This document shows positions 14,901 to 33,633 of a stretch of DNA of 64,000 bases, piece by piece. Position 1 is the first letter of the stretch, and each line of letters begins with the position of its first letter. Where the stretch lies: the NCBI GenBank assembly GCA_030268105.1, contig BSDZ01000017.1, positions 2,088,001 to 2,152,000 of the forward strand. The letters run 5' to 3'. The notes below the pieces were generated by a model. That model did no database searches and was not told the origin of the DNA. It was given only the letters and a program-made list of their open reading frames with translations. Made by a program: the position numbers and the translations under genes. The stretch comes from Volvox africanus (Eukaryota > Chlorophyta > Chlorophyceae > Chlamydomonadales > Volvocaceae).

Positions 14901-15320
14901 CGACCCGCAGGTCAGCTTAGTGGTGGTTCGCAGCGCAAGCTATCGTTGGCTATTTCGCTGCTTGGCCGTCCCCAGTTATTGCTGCTGGATGAGCCCAGTG
15001 CGGGATTGGACCCACCGGCTCGCAGGAACATGTGTGATGCAATCAATATGGCGGTCAGGGACTGGGTCGGCACCAGTAGTGAAGGCAGTGGCCACGGTGC
15101 CGCCCCATCATCCGCTCCTGCAGTGGTGCTTACAACGCACTATACGGAGGAGGCAGTGGCACTGTGCGATATCCTGGGCGTGTTGGAGGCTGGCAGGTTG
15201 GTAGCATTAGGCCCACCTGAGCAGGTGTCGCTCCAATTATGCGCGTTGAGACTGGGCCACTACCTGGAGGACTTCGAATGTGAGTGGGACACTGTGCTGA
15301 CACCGCTGCAGGGGCAGTGA
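1..15320 (+). CDS. ABCA-family full ABC transporter, 5' partial, about 25 exons
   Basis: ABC subfamily A exporter, a membrane lipid/sterol transporter in known members. Exons I support: ~199-538, 1371-1493, 1854-2105, 2391-2476, ~2929-3038, 3550-3694, 4141-~4196, 4657-5112, 5229-5416, 5638-5799, 6046-6171, 6288-6512, 6691-8337, 8653-8724, 9027-9247, 9549-9663, 10127-10526, 10800-10890, 11158-11365, 11553-11708, 12011-12116, 12358-12842, 13607-13706, 14147-14274, 14727-15320. The first exon has the pre-TMD motif [11 protein letters not shown]1 carries Walker [11 protein letters not shown]-loop GYCPQ, signature [10 protein letters not shown], Walker [13 protein letters not shown] (Val where Pro is usual) and H-loop SHHLSEV. 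NBD2 carries GRNGAGKST (split by an intron), [27 protein letters not shown] and TTHYTEEA. Two hydrophobic membrane blocks precede the NBDs. The 6691-8337 exon holds a long linker before the second membrane domain. Splice phases agree from 3550 on. Exons around 2838-3038 and the start are uncertain. The closest subfamily member cannot be named by eye. Confidence 0.88.
850..1345. repeat. GATA/GATG tetranucleotide microsatellite, ~500 bp
   Basis: Nearly pure tetranucleotide array of GATA, GATG and GGTA units, ordered in blocks (pure GATA about 880-955, mixed GGTA/GATA about 956-1070, GATG-rich about 1070-1160, mixed after that). It lies in the ABCA intron between the exons ending at 538 and starting at 1371, and stops about 25 bases before the acceptor. 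All reading frames through it are artefacts of the repeat. Confidence 0.97.
2598..2639. repeat. CTGGGG hexanucleotide repeat
   Basis: About seven tandem copies of CTGGGG in the ABCA intron after the exon ending at 2476. G-runs spaced by CT on one strand could form a G-quadruplex; this is inference from spacing only. Confidence 0.85.
4517..4613. repeat. AT-rich TATA low-complexity tract
   Basis: About 100 bases of alternating TA with short breaks, inside the ABCA intron that ends at the acceptor near 4656. It stands out against the GC-rich surroundings. No gene content. Confidence 0.9.
5898..6013. repeat. CT/GT dinucleotide polypyrimidine tract
   Basis: About 115 bases of (CT)n interrupted by GT units, directly upstream of the acceptor of the exon at 6046, which encodes the NBD1 signature and Walker B. 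It is effectively a greatly expanded polypyrimidine tract. The Ser-Leu reading frames across it are not genes. Confidence 0.95.
8367..8429. repeat. Interstitial telomere-like TTTTAGGG repeats
   Basis: About six degenerate units of TTTTAGGG, several of them perfect, with a few insertions, starting about 30 bases after the donor of the ABCA exon ending at 8337. TTTTAGGG is the telomere repeat of Chlamydomonas reinhardtii and TTTAGGG that of Volvox and land plants (known). Here it is an intronic, interstitial copy. Confidence 0.85.
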
Positions 15321-15737
15321 GAGGGGGGAGGTCGGAGAACGTGAGACACGGGATGATGAGTTGTCGAGTTGAAAGGGGATGCAGGGAAGTCTCCAGAGTG
15401 GACCTTTTGAATGTGATATACAACTCTTGGATCTTATTTTGAGGAGTTAATAAGTGCGGACCGGCGGCAGGACAGATGCAACGAGCATAATGCAGAAAGG
15501 AATGCGGCCCTGGACGGCAACATTGAGGTGCTCCAGGTTGGCGTCCACTGCATCCACTATTATTTTTTTATATCACTAATACCCCCCAGTGCAGATGCCC
15601 ATATATATGCGCATCGGATGCACATCACAGAGCGCCACCGTCATATGTTCCCTATATGCCCAGAGGCAACGTTTGAGAGCAATGGCCGAGTGTGCTGCGG
15701 CCGTGTCCTGCAAACACGACGCCCATTTGGAATGGGT
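15321..15737. other. ABCA-H3 convergent intergenic region
   Basis: Between the ABCA stop codon and the H3 3' palindrome. I see no coding frame, tRNA or repeat of note. The only TGTAA near the ABCA 3' end lies just beyond, at 15764-15768 (+), so the ABCA message may run past the H3 3' palindrome. Confidence 0.6.
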
Positions 15738-15753
15738 GGTGTTCAAAAACACC
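15738..15753 (-). terminator. Histone H3 mRNA 3' palindrome
   Basis: Perfect 6-bp stem with 4-base loop; read on the minus strand it is GGTGTT-TTTG-AACACC, 74 bases past the H3 stop codon. Replication-dependent histone messages of Chlamydomonas and Volvox end in such a palindrome instead of a poly(A) tail (established). The H4 gene here ends in the same stem. Confidence 0.85.
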
Positions 15754-15763
15754 GGGGAAATGT

Positions 15764-15768
15764 TGTAA
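15764..15768 (+). terminator. Candidate TGTAA poly(A) signal of ABCA
   Basis: TGTAA, the volvocalean polyadenylation signal, 444 bases after the ABCA stop. It sits inside the 3' UTR span of the convergent H3 gene. A single pentamer is weak evidence. Confidence 0.35.
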
Positions 15769-15826
15769 TTGGCGAACGCAAGATGGCGAAGACCTTGGGA
15801 CGGAGAAGCACGCGCGTCACGTCAGG

Positions 15827-16789
<963 letters not shown>

Positions 16790-16835
16790 AGAGTCTGTTC
16801 ATCGACTGATGACGCGACTGCAACTTACTAAACCC

Positions 16836-16851
16836 GGTGTTTATGAACACC
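16836..16851 (+). terminator. Histone H4 mRNA 3' palindrome
   Basis: GGTGTT-TATG-AACACC, a perfect 6-bp stem and 4-base loop 47 bases after the H4 stop. It has the same stem as the H3 element at 15738-15753 and only the loop differs, which supports a conserved 3'-processing signal. Confidence 0.87.
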
Positions 16852-17387
16852 ACCTGAAATCGATAACATTCGATTGTGTTTGGCGTCGAGATCGTGATCT
16901 TGCTGCTTGCCGCGGGCTGCCTATCTTAAAGATCGACACACCGCTCTTCCAAGCATTGCGTTTTATCCGGACAACTAAGTCATGCTAGCGAGGCGTTTTG
17001 GCATTACGATGGGAGGAAAGTGGCTGTCGGGTGAGGAAGAGGAGAGGAGGGTGGGAAGGAAGTGTCCAGGAAACCATTCTACCCTTTCATAACCACGCAA
17101 GTTATCATGTCATCCCTTCAGCATTTACCTCTACCCGCGTGTATATCAACCACTGCCGGTCCGGGCCGTCTGCAGCCCTATGACCGGCATTATTACGCTT
17201 TCCTCCTGCCTATCTCCATCTGCAGGTGTGTCTCGCCTACCTTCCCCGGCATATATCCACTGGGACTATGCATCCATCCTATCCCACCTGGGACTATGCG
17301 CTATCCACTATCCACAGAGACTGCATCTTCGCGTCATATATCACCCACGTGTGTACCGGCAAATCCTCAAATAGCCCCTATGGAATA
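16852..17387. other. H4-CREG intergenic region
   Basis: Convergent spacer between H4 and the CREG-like gene. No coding frame with support, no TGTAA on the CREG strand, and only short similar words (TGGGACTATGC twice near 17270-17300). Confidence 0.5.
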
Positions 17388-19465
17388 TTATGTAGCGTCA
17401 TCCACAGCCGCTGCGTAGTAGTCTTCCCCGCTAATGATGGCCATGCCCCCGTACCAGTCCAGCAGATGGACCTCCTCCACACGCAGCTCGAAACTGCTCA
17501 GGTTATATGACAGGAGATTTGGAAGAGTCAGGGGCACCATGCCGGCAGTGATGGGGGGATACGGGGGGGTAAGGTGAATAAACCCAATCCTTGTGCTGAT
17601 ACTAAAGAAACGTGGCGGATCAGTGGAAGGGAAAGGAAGCGCAACTTATTTGGTTTGATGATGGCAACCGTAGTTGCAGCTGCCGCCGGCGCCACACTCC
17701 CGGTAAAAAATAACACGTCGCTGAGGCGATAGCTGAAGACTAAAAGATACGAGCTGTGCTTTTCATGTGGTACTTGTTGACGCTAGCTTAAGCCCGGGCA
17801 CGTGGACAAACGCGTTTATGATTCTCCGTAATCATTGACCGGGTGTTCTACAAAAGCAGTCCTGTTCCTATTCACTTTCCTTTCACCCGGCGAGACCCTT
17901 AAGTCGTCCAGCCCTCACCAAGTCGTGTCAACCAGCAGCCTCGCCCCACTCCTCGCCCACTTCCCCCCCGTCAACAGCCCACTCCCCGCCAGCAGTACTC
18001 ACAACTCGAAATGGTGGTCCACGGGCCAATCCGCCATTCGCGGATGGCGCGAGAACATAGCTACCTGAGCCTCTTGAAGGTCCTCCTCAGTCACTGGTTC
18101 TAAGCGACCCAGCAAGCTGGCACGGGCGCACGCCGGGTCCTCAGGATCCAATCCCCCGCAGGGTTGGCCAGCGCCGTCCCCGAGGGCTGGATTGTCAGCA
18201 CCGGAGCCACGTCGCTGCTGCTCCGAGATGGTATATGAGCAGCGCGGGTGCGCCTGGTGAAGAAAGCGCAAGATGGAGAAGTGGCTGGGCAAGAAGGCGG
18301 GACTTGGAATATCACTGGGTAGCCGCAGCACATGCTGGTGCTTTTTCCGGGCGGGGACCCATCTTGCTGGCGCCACTCCGGCGCCTGCGTTAGCAACTGG
18401 TACTTTTCCTAGCCCGACTACTCTCTAAATTCGGGTCTTTCGATGACCCGATTGCCATGATAAGCAGGGGGTAGTTGGCCTAGAGAAAGTATCAATGGCG
18501 GCTGTAGCCCCTGTCCGGCGAGACGGTCGAGCTGTTAACACTAATTTGTTTTCCTGGACATCGGTTTCGGCCACTCACGGACATACAGGCCGTCACCAGC
18601 TTCCGGCGGGCACCGCGGGCAATCCCACACATCCGACATCACGGCCAGTGGCGCACCAGGATGTTTTGTGTGAGTTCATCCATCGGCGTGACGTAGAAGT
18701 ACAGGCGGCCGCTGGGGCTGCTGCGAGCACCATCACTGTGAGATACCACGCCACTGTGCGGGTCGAGGAGGGGGAAGGGTTTGGGACATCTAATACCATG
18801 AGTGAGGCAAGGAACTTGTCGCCAAGATTTGAATCAGGCCTAACGAATGTATTCGTAACAGATATCAAGGGAGCACCTTTCCTTTGGGATGCATCACCAC
18901 GTAAAGCAGAAGCTCACATGGACGCGCTCAGATGCACCCAACGTGTCCGGGGCAACTAGGTAACATGTGCCGCGTTGGCTTCGAGGGCTCCCATACGACG
19001 CGACGAATCGATTTGCCGCGCAAAGGGGTGTGGCACAGCGCCCCTAGCAGCTCCGCCGCGATGTGAAAAGGATTGCTAAAGCGCCATGTGACGTTGTATT
19101 ATGTTACGCACCCGGCCTGAAAACCTATCCAGCCACGGTAGGTTCGGCTCACCCCACAGCCTCGCCCGTGTACCGGTCCAAGGTTGATAGGACACCCCAA
19201 GATGTCTCATGCACAAGCCAGCGCGCCATTATTGCACGTTGCTCGTAAGGAGGTCTGCAAGGGCATCCAAGGATTGTGCTATGTCGCTTCGATGAGCAGA
19301 GACAGGGGTAGGGTTCAAAGGTCTCCGACACCTTGGGAAGACGACATCTTCCGAAGCGCCACCCGTTCTGACTGTATTGATTCTTCCTAGTATACCCCCG
19401 TTAACATGTGATAGTAACAAAAGAAGCATCGACAACATACAAGGTCGCGCAGGAGTCGTTGCCAT
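17388..19465 (-). CDS. CREG-like secreted glycoprotein (FMN-binding split-barrel fold)
   Basis: Homologue of CREG1 (cellular repressor of E1A-stimulated genes), a secreted/lysosomal protein with a pyridoxamine-phosphate-oxidase-like fold that is not thought to be an active oxidase. Exons: 19396-19465 (MATTPARPCMLSMLLLLLSH, a clear signal peptide), ~19153-19240 (ARWLVHETSWGVLSTLD), 18657-18735 (GRLYFYVTPMDELTQNIL), 18003-18253 (CSYTISEQ, CGGLDPEDPACARASLLG, FSRHPRMADWPVDHHF), 17388-17496 (ELRVEEVHLLDWYGG, then the stop). The last three junctions keep frame. The join of exon 1 to exon 2 is unresolved, and a segment of about 10 residues (PFxNV in relatives) between exons 2 and 3 was not found, so a microexon may be missing. 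The gene is divergent from GyrB. Confidence 0.82.
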
Positions 19466-19989
19466 GATGGTTCAGACCTTACACAGCACCGGGAAAAATG
19501 TAAAAGAAAACAGAATGAAAGTCTCCCTGTAGTAAAAATGTAGTTCTCCTATCTACTAGCCTTCCAGAGCGATTGAGCATGTGAAATTTTTGGTGTAACT
19601 AACGTAACGGACTCGGAGTACTGAGCGCGCAAGGTCGGACTTCCTGTGTTTATGAAATCGAATCACTTGTATATCGATTGGCTTGTTATGCCAAATATTA
19701 AATCTGAAACATCAATTCTGTCTTTGTTTAGTATCTTCGACAGCCATAACTGTTAACTTGCATCCTTCGGCTGTCAGGCTTTGGGGGCCTGAGACGCAAG
19801 TGATAGCAGAAGAGTTTTCGAGGGATTTCTCATTACCTGAGTTAATTTAGCCAATCCCATCACTTGACCGCCGACATACCATTCCTGGCAAAGAATCTTA
19901 CGACAGGCAGCGGACGTCGCGTTCACACTGCGGCCATAGGACGCATGCTTTAACCTTGATTTTTACAAACCATTACTTAACAATCTGTA
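19466..19989. promoter_or_regulatory. CREG/GyrB divergent intergenic region
   Basis: 524 bases between the two start codons, more AT-rich than the genes. It must contain both promoters. No clear TATA box or repeated motif was picked out by eye. Confidence 0.5.
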
Positions 19990-27713
<7,724 letters not shown>

Positions 27714-28249
27714 TCCAAGCACAACTCCTCCGCGATCAGTCTGCCAACAGATGATACGCTGCCCCGGGTATGTGGCCTTCCACCCCACGGGGGGACAGGG
27801 GCGAGCGTCGTCACTCCGGCTTGCTTGGTTATATGCTGAATACGTGATGGTACAGTTGCCAAATCAGATTGGGAGGAGCTTGGACTTGGTGTGTTCTGTT
27901 CTGGAAGGTGGGGAGTGTTAGTGTTTCCGCAACATTACCTGTTTGTCCTCATCTTATGGAGACGGCGTGTGATCAGCGTGCAATGGCTGCTTTGCCGTTG
28001 TGGATTTTGTGCGAGTCTTAGGAGTTTAGGAGTTAAGTCATAACGTGGACGCGAGCATCATGGAACTTTGGCGAGGTATCTCGCTGGCTTCGTACCTCAC
28101 TAGTCCCTGCGGATGTTGGCTGTGCGGTATTGACGATAAGAGTGAAGAGTGCGAGGGCTCCAGCGGGTGGGCTTGTGAGCCGAAAAGGGGTGCATTGGCG
28201 AGAGGTTCTCATAATGAGGGTGAAGCGACGGGGCCCGACGCCAGCCCGA

Positions 28250-28254
28250 TGTAA
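28250..28254 (+). terminator. TGTAA poly(A) signal, GyrB
   Basis: TGTAA 537 bases after the GyrB stop codon, the first on that strand. Matches the volvocalean poly(A) signal. Confidence 0.55.
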
Positions 28255-28510
28255 CTGATAATGCTCGGCCGCTGTCAGGGAACTATCCAGCGGCAGAGCA
28301 GCATGTCATGTATGTGTTCGAGGTCCACTCATGATGATTCGGTCACCCTGAGAGCGGGACGCTCTCGCATATTGGTTGTCGTTAACGCCCGCCGTAGCAC
28401 TGTACGAGCTATGAAGCAAACGGCATGACATGCGAGGCGCATCACGACTCGCACGCTTTACAATTCCGAGTCCTCTTTTACAACCAAACCACTGCCTCAT
28501 CAAAATCACA

Positions 28511-28515
28511 TTACA
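28511..28515 (-). terminator. Candidate TGTAA poly(A) signal, GPX
   Basis: TTACA on the plus strand, TGTAA on the minus strand, about 690 bases past the glutathione peroxidase stop. I noticed no nearer one outside the coding exons. Confidence 0.35.
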
Positions 28516-29201
28516 TACATACTGCCTCCCGGTGCGTCAAAGGTTCAAGACAGTCCAGTCAAGACAGTTCGAGTGCACCACCATAAGAGTGACTGGCAAC
28601 CGTAGCAATACAGCTCCACTTCTGTCGATGTCCCGCTATCTCCCCTTGTTAGAACGGACATACGTGATTAAAAAGGTGCCACAAGCTTCGGAAGCTAAAT
28701 TATAAAACAACCCTTAATCACGTGCTGTTGGGGAGTTACGCAAAATGAATGCTGTATGCCTTCTCTGCCTAACATCCATAAATCACTTAATAATGCGCGT
28801 CTTGTTACCTCGCCCACAAATTATGCCGTTTGTTTGACGGCATAGTTGGGGTTTAACTGCTCACTTTAACTGTAAGCCTAGGCTGTACGTCTACAGCTCC
28901 CGCGGTTTGCCCCCATCTGCATGAGTGGCCAATAATCCAATCCGATGATCGGTCCGCTTCGACATCACCTGCAGGCCCTGGTAGCCCCCGGGGAGTCCTA
29001 CCTGCCGTATCCGGCGCGCATACGAACGTTCACATCCGCTCCCAGAGGCGACCCAGGGACGAAGATACCGAAGAACTTGGGCCGCAGCTCTATCCGCTAA
29101 GCTACCGACCGTAAGGGTACGAGAGTAAATCCCCGCCGAGCTGACAGCACGCCTGTCTGTTGCTGGGCGGCAATAACGTCAAGATCCCCGCCCTGGGTCC
29201 C

Positions 29202-31373
29202 CTAACTTTGCGTTACAACCCCTGCCTGTCGCGCCTCTCGCAGCAGACGGTACGTCTCAGCTTCCACCGCATTCTGATCCCAAGCTTGGTACAGTCGTTT
29301 GACCGGGCGGCCCTCGTGGTCCACAAATATTTTCTGCAGCAAGCATTGGGAGATCGCAAACGTCCTAAGAGTGGACCCCCAGTTCAAATGTGCCCACATG
29401 TAGGACTTCTCCAGCGGCAAGCTGAATTGGAGCGTATATGGAATCAATTTAGGACTGGGGCGAGTTCGAGCCCCAGCCAGAGCTTTATCTTCCACTGCGC
29501 AAGACACAATTTTTGTATACTAGCGGCCTTCTACTGGAGCGTGAAACCCGCCTCGCATGCTCACCTGGAAGTTCCACACCAGGTCGGAGCCAGGCCCCTT
29601 GCCGCCGCCACCACCTTCCCATTCAGGTAGCTCCCGCTTCAGAAACTGGTACACCGGATGCGTAGTGGGACCATTCACATCCACCTTGCTGTAAGGGTTG
29701 AACCGCGGTGGAAAGGGGCCAAAAACACTATCCTATCAGCAATACGTCCCGCAGGAGCATGCAACAAGGAAGGTATTTCGCCCGACGTGGCCTTGACGAA
29801 CCTATACGCACGGAATTATGCATGGCCCGAGATGATAAATGTCCAGCCCCATGCTTAAGTACGGTTGATGAATTCTTCAGCCCTGCATAGCCGTACTACC
29901 CGGCATGGCACTTCCATACCACGAAATACGCAAGACCAGCTGATCAGGGTTTGTAATATGCGACACATGGGTCTTCTTCCGATAACCTGTATGATTCTGC
30001 AGCGACTCGCTCACGAGAAGAATCCAAACGCGCTCACCTGAACATGGGGAAATTAACGTGAAAATGTGCACTACAGAAGCTTTTGATGTCCGCCTCCGTG
30101 CCCGATTCTGTGCCGCACATGACAGCGTGCGTGATTGGAAGAAGGTTAGTCAATCAACAGGTACCACGACTAGGTGGGGTTTTCAAAGGAGCCATACAGT
30201 TAACACTCCCGTAACACGACTCTATCCAGCTGAACGCTCCTTACCTTGGTTCCCGAACTGTTACGCGGGGATGACATGGGAAGCATCCAGAAGCACGAAG
30301 CCATGAAGCACGGTGGGAAGGGTCGGGGGTTCAGAAATGGAGAAGCGGCAGGCCTAAAACAGTGGTGACGACGGCACCGTATGCAATGAGGTGTAGGAGC
30401 TCGGAGCGACAGCACTCCAGGCTGCACAGCTGCAACAGATCAGATCAGATCAGATCAGATCAGATCAGATCAGATCAGATCAGTGGCCAATCGCAACCCA
30501 AACCAGCAACCCAATTAGTTGCTGGTTTGGGTTGTACTTCTTCCAGGACAAAATTGCTGATGACCTTACGTCAATCATTCCTGGCGTGAAGGTGAAAGAA
30601 CTGTGTGTGTGTGCGCGCGCGCGTGTGCAAGCAGCCAGGCGCCTGAAGCACCGTTTTGTGGGTCCGTTGTTTACGAGTCGACCAAGGGCTTCATGCAGTA
30701 GGCAAGTGGCGACTGGCAAAACAGTCCTGCTATGCTGAGCCCATAACAATGGGGTGCGCACAACCAACCAACCCGCTGCACGTTCATAATTAAGTGTCCA
30801 TGATACTGCAAACCTACCTGGTTGCAGGGGAAACCGAGGATTTCCAGCCCGTGAGGCTTATACTTTTCATAAACCTTCATAAGGCCTGCGCACCATGCCA
30901 ATACGACGCAGCATACCTCTTGAGTCATCACGTTCTGCGAACAAGCTCCCCCGACCTCCGTAACATACCCCGGGCACATGGCCCGCCCGGTCCCAACTCC
31001 CTGCCAAGCGCTGGGACTGCACCCACACCCTCGGTCTGCTAGGATATACATACACCAGATCCCTTCACCACCCAGGGGCTGATGGATAATCCTATCCACC
31101 ACTTCTACGGGGCCGTACCCAGCGCGCCGAGCTATTAGAAACTCCCTAAACTCCCAGTCTGCATCTCAACATCATCCCGACGGTGTGACCGACCCCATCG
31201 AACTTCTCCCAAAGGTTCTGCCCCGTTCTTCACACACCCGATCACCCCCATTTTATCTCACCCTTGTAGTTCTCGTTAGTGTAGCCACACGCAGACGCTA
31301 CGTTTACCACGATGGTCACCTTGCCCGCAAACTCGCTCAGTGAGCGAACCTTGCCGTCAATGTCAACGGCGTC
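29202..31373 (-). CDS. Glutathione peroxidase, Cys (thioredoxin-type) form; N terminus unresolved
   Basis: Thiol peroxidase of the GPX family, reducing H2O2 and lipid peroxides. Exons: 31262-31373, 30818-30885, 30245-30257 (13 nt), 30038-30107, 29565-29688, 29202-29333; 172 residues in one frame. Seen: DIDGKVRSLSEFAGKV, peroxidatic Cys in NVASACGYTN, LEILGFPCNQ, FGNQESGTEADIKSFC, FPMFSKVDVNGPTTHPVYQF, WNFQKIFVDHEGRPVKR. The catalytic set Cys, Gln (FGNQ), Trp and Asn (WNF) is complete, and a second Cys (IKSFC) sits where plant-type enzymes carry the resolving Cys. NQESGT replaces the common NQEPGT. The first exon with the start codon and any transit peptide is not resolved: an ATG at 31492 opens a short frame but would leave a 29-base intron. 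A glycine-rich loop (EGGGGGKGPG) lies before WNF. Confidence 0.88.
30437..30483. repeat. AGATC pentanucleotide repeat
   Basis: Nine tandem copies of a 5-base unit in the 560-base GPX intron upstream of the microexon, ending 10 bases before a perfect inverted repeat. Confidence 0.95.
30494..30534. repeat. Perfect 17-bp inverted repeat (hairpin)
   Basis: Arms CAACCCAAACCAGCAAC and GTTGCTGGTTTGGGTTG, perfectly complementary over 17 bases with a 7-base loop, inside the GPX intron. It could fold as a stable hairpin in the pre-mRNA or be a transposon footprint. No transposon protein or clear target-site duplication is seen. Confidence 0.9.
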
Positions 31374-31606
31374 CTGTCATTCGGGCGGGTGGACAAGCGA
31401 ACAGGCCTAGAGTACAGTTCACGGCTGCTCCTTAGGGGCTTTCGTATCCCCAGGTGCGAGCACAGGCTAAGCCAGGCCGAAAACATTGACATGGTAAAGG
31501 TTGGGGTCAGCTCCAGTACTAATGATGCGCATCAATCCACTCTTGTGGTCACGAGCGAGTGACTGAAAGGATGCCACCCTGCCAGAAAGCTCCGTCAAGG
31601 TTCCTC

Positions 31607-33633
31607 TTAATAGCTGAAAATGGGAGGCACTGGACCGTGGCTCCAGGGCGAAGGCGGAGGGCCCTCTTGAGCGCTGTTCTGTGCTTTTGAGTACAGGTGT
31701 GTCAAATCTTCACTGGTCATCGACCTGCCTACACGCATTAACTGACAGCGACTTTGCAGTATGTCCTTTGCGTCCACAGCGGCCACATCGCGCAAGGCTT
31801 TTGCAAACCCGTTGCAATTCTTTCCCCAACAAGGATAACCAATTAAACCACTGTTCATTCCACGCGCATGCTGAACTAAGCATCCGCCCCAAGCTAGGCG
31901 CACCCAAAAACCCACCAGAGCGTACAAGCCCTTCGCCAGCGGATTCCTCTGTGGTGCCGAGTCCACGTGCGGCTCGCGAACTGGCGCTGTCACTGGCTCT
32001 GGCGCAGGCAGCGGTACAGTGGACGTAGTTACCGGTCCCGCCACAACCGGGCTGCTGACGGTAACGTCCGGTGTCCGGATACCGTCCTCGGGCGCCTTGT
32101 GCTCGACTGTGTGTGAGGAGCTATCCGTCTCGTGGGGTGCCGACGAAATCACCGGCTCGTGCACGGGCACTTGGTGCGTTTGGTGACTATCCGGCTCAAG
32201 GTGGGTCACCGTGATGGGCGCCGCCAGCTGCGTAGGCCGTTCCGAAGTCGGTTCCCGGGGACCCTGCACCGGATGCGGACTGGCACCAGGCTCAATCAAG
32301 GCGCGCGTAGCAGTGTCACTTGAGTGGCTATCCACCTCGATGCGACTGCCCACCGCCAGAGATGGGGAAACCAGGGCAGCCTGCCTTCTCAGCTCTGCAT
32401 CCCTATCCGCCTCCACCGGTCCCGCCAGCACGGGGCTGCCGGAGCCGTGGTATTGCGGCTGGTACTGGTGCTGCGTCTGTTGCTGGGGGCTTTGGTATGC
32501 TTGCTGGTGTTCGTATTGATGGGTTTGTTGGCCAATGTGGTGATCCACGGGGGCCACGTGAGAAGCGTGGATCTGCAGATCTTCGTGAACGGACTCGTGG
32601 GTCACATGCTGAATGCTGGGGCTTCTAATCTGTCCCTGCTCCTGTCTGTGTGTATCAGAGAGCCGCGGCTCCGACAGCCGCCCGTTGTCCCGCGCAACCA
32701 CGCTATCGTAGGACCCTTCATCACCAAAGGCGTCTCCCGACAGCTCCTTGTGTTTGAGAACGGCCGCGTCGGTACGGTGAATGGAGGTGTGCTCTCGCAC
32801 AGAGATGTGGGGCGAGTAAACATCGGATTTCTACAGTTGGGTAGACAATAATACGAAAGAGGACGCGTTGGAAAACGGCGCATGTCGTGGTCGCGTCAAC
32901 GCATCAACCGGACAGGGTGCGAGTGCGAAAGGGGGGCATTCAGTAAGGCCGGATCAAAGGGGATGCTTCCAGCAAGCATAGCCCAGACAGGAGTGCTGAA
33001 CGATGATCCTGGCCCCATAGCCGTTGCGACAGGGAGACACAAAGGCCATTCCTTTGGAACTTTCCCGCGCCGGCGAGCAGTGTGATCATGAGATGTGTGC
33101 GCGGGAACTTGGACCTAAAACCCCGAACGGGAAACCCCAACACAGTCCCCGGCAACAACCGTGCAGCGTCGGCTTCTGAACACGCACGGGGGCAACCCTA
33201 CGCAGGTGCATTAGTCCTGGGGTCATGCACAAATAAAGCCGCAAATATACCACGCCCAGCTTGCAAACCCCCTCACCAAACTTCGCCCGTCATGCTGTGC
33301 GGCGTTTCCTGATACGGACGACGTGCGCTGCACTTTTGCCTTTATTAGGTTGTCCTGGACCTCCCTGCGATTCTTGCTGCTCCCTATGTATCGCGTGGCA
33401 AAGACAGCGTAACCAACGCAGGAGAGTATCGCCACCATAATAACAAGCCTGCAAATGGCAAATACACATCGACGGGCGTGTGCTGAGCCGTGTCGTATAT
33501 GTAGCGCAACTGCTGTGAATGTCCGTTCCAAGCTCCCTTTGGAAAGTACCTACCTCATACATGACCCCTTCCGCCGGGATCGCTTTTGAGCGTGCCGCAC
33601 CGATACAGGAAGAAGCGGCTTTGCGTTTAGCAT
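31607..33633 (-). CDS. Predicted single-pass membrane protein with long low-complexity tail, unknown function
   Basis: Not recognised. Proposed exons 33554-33633, 33277-33448 and 31607-32830 keep one frame (491 residues if no more introns). The N terminus is short and basic (HAQKRSRRKGSC), followed at about residues 27-47 by one hydrophobic segment, LVIMVAILSCVGYAVFATRY, then SSKNRREVQ. Basic residues before the segment suggest an N-in, type II anchor. The remaining ~430 residues are rich in His, Gln, Pro, Ser, Thr and acids (HQQAYQSPQQQTQHQYQPQY), lack domains and look disordered. A further intron may lie between about 31960 and 31725, because a GTGGGT donor follows GLYAL and composition changes there. 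Start chosen as the ATG in phase with the TM exon. Expression is unproven. Confidence 0.6.

Larger units (their letters stand above)
27714..29201. other. GyrB-GPX convergent intergenic region
   Basis: About 1.5 kb between the two stop codons. It holds a TGTAA on each strand (28250 + and 28511 -). On the minus strand it also holds two open segments (29002-29096 and 28901-28968) that look faintly exon-like, reported separately as a finding. Otherwise no supported gene. Confidence 0.5.

Noticed and set aside
29080..29112. tRNA-like A box (TAGCTTAGCGG) on the minus strand
   Set aside because: No B box, no acceptor-stem pairing and no anticodon arm could be folded around it.
30532..30640. Plus-strand frame FFQDKIADDLTSIIPGVKV after the hairpin, looking exon-like
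   Set aside because: It lies in the GPX intron on the opposite strand, has no partner exons and runs into a GTGTGCGC repeat.
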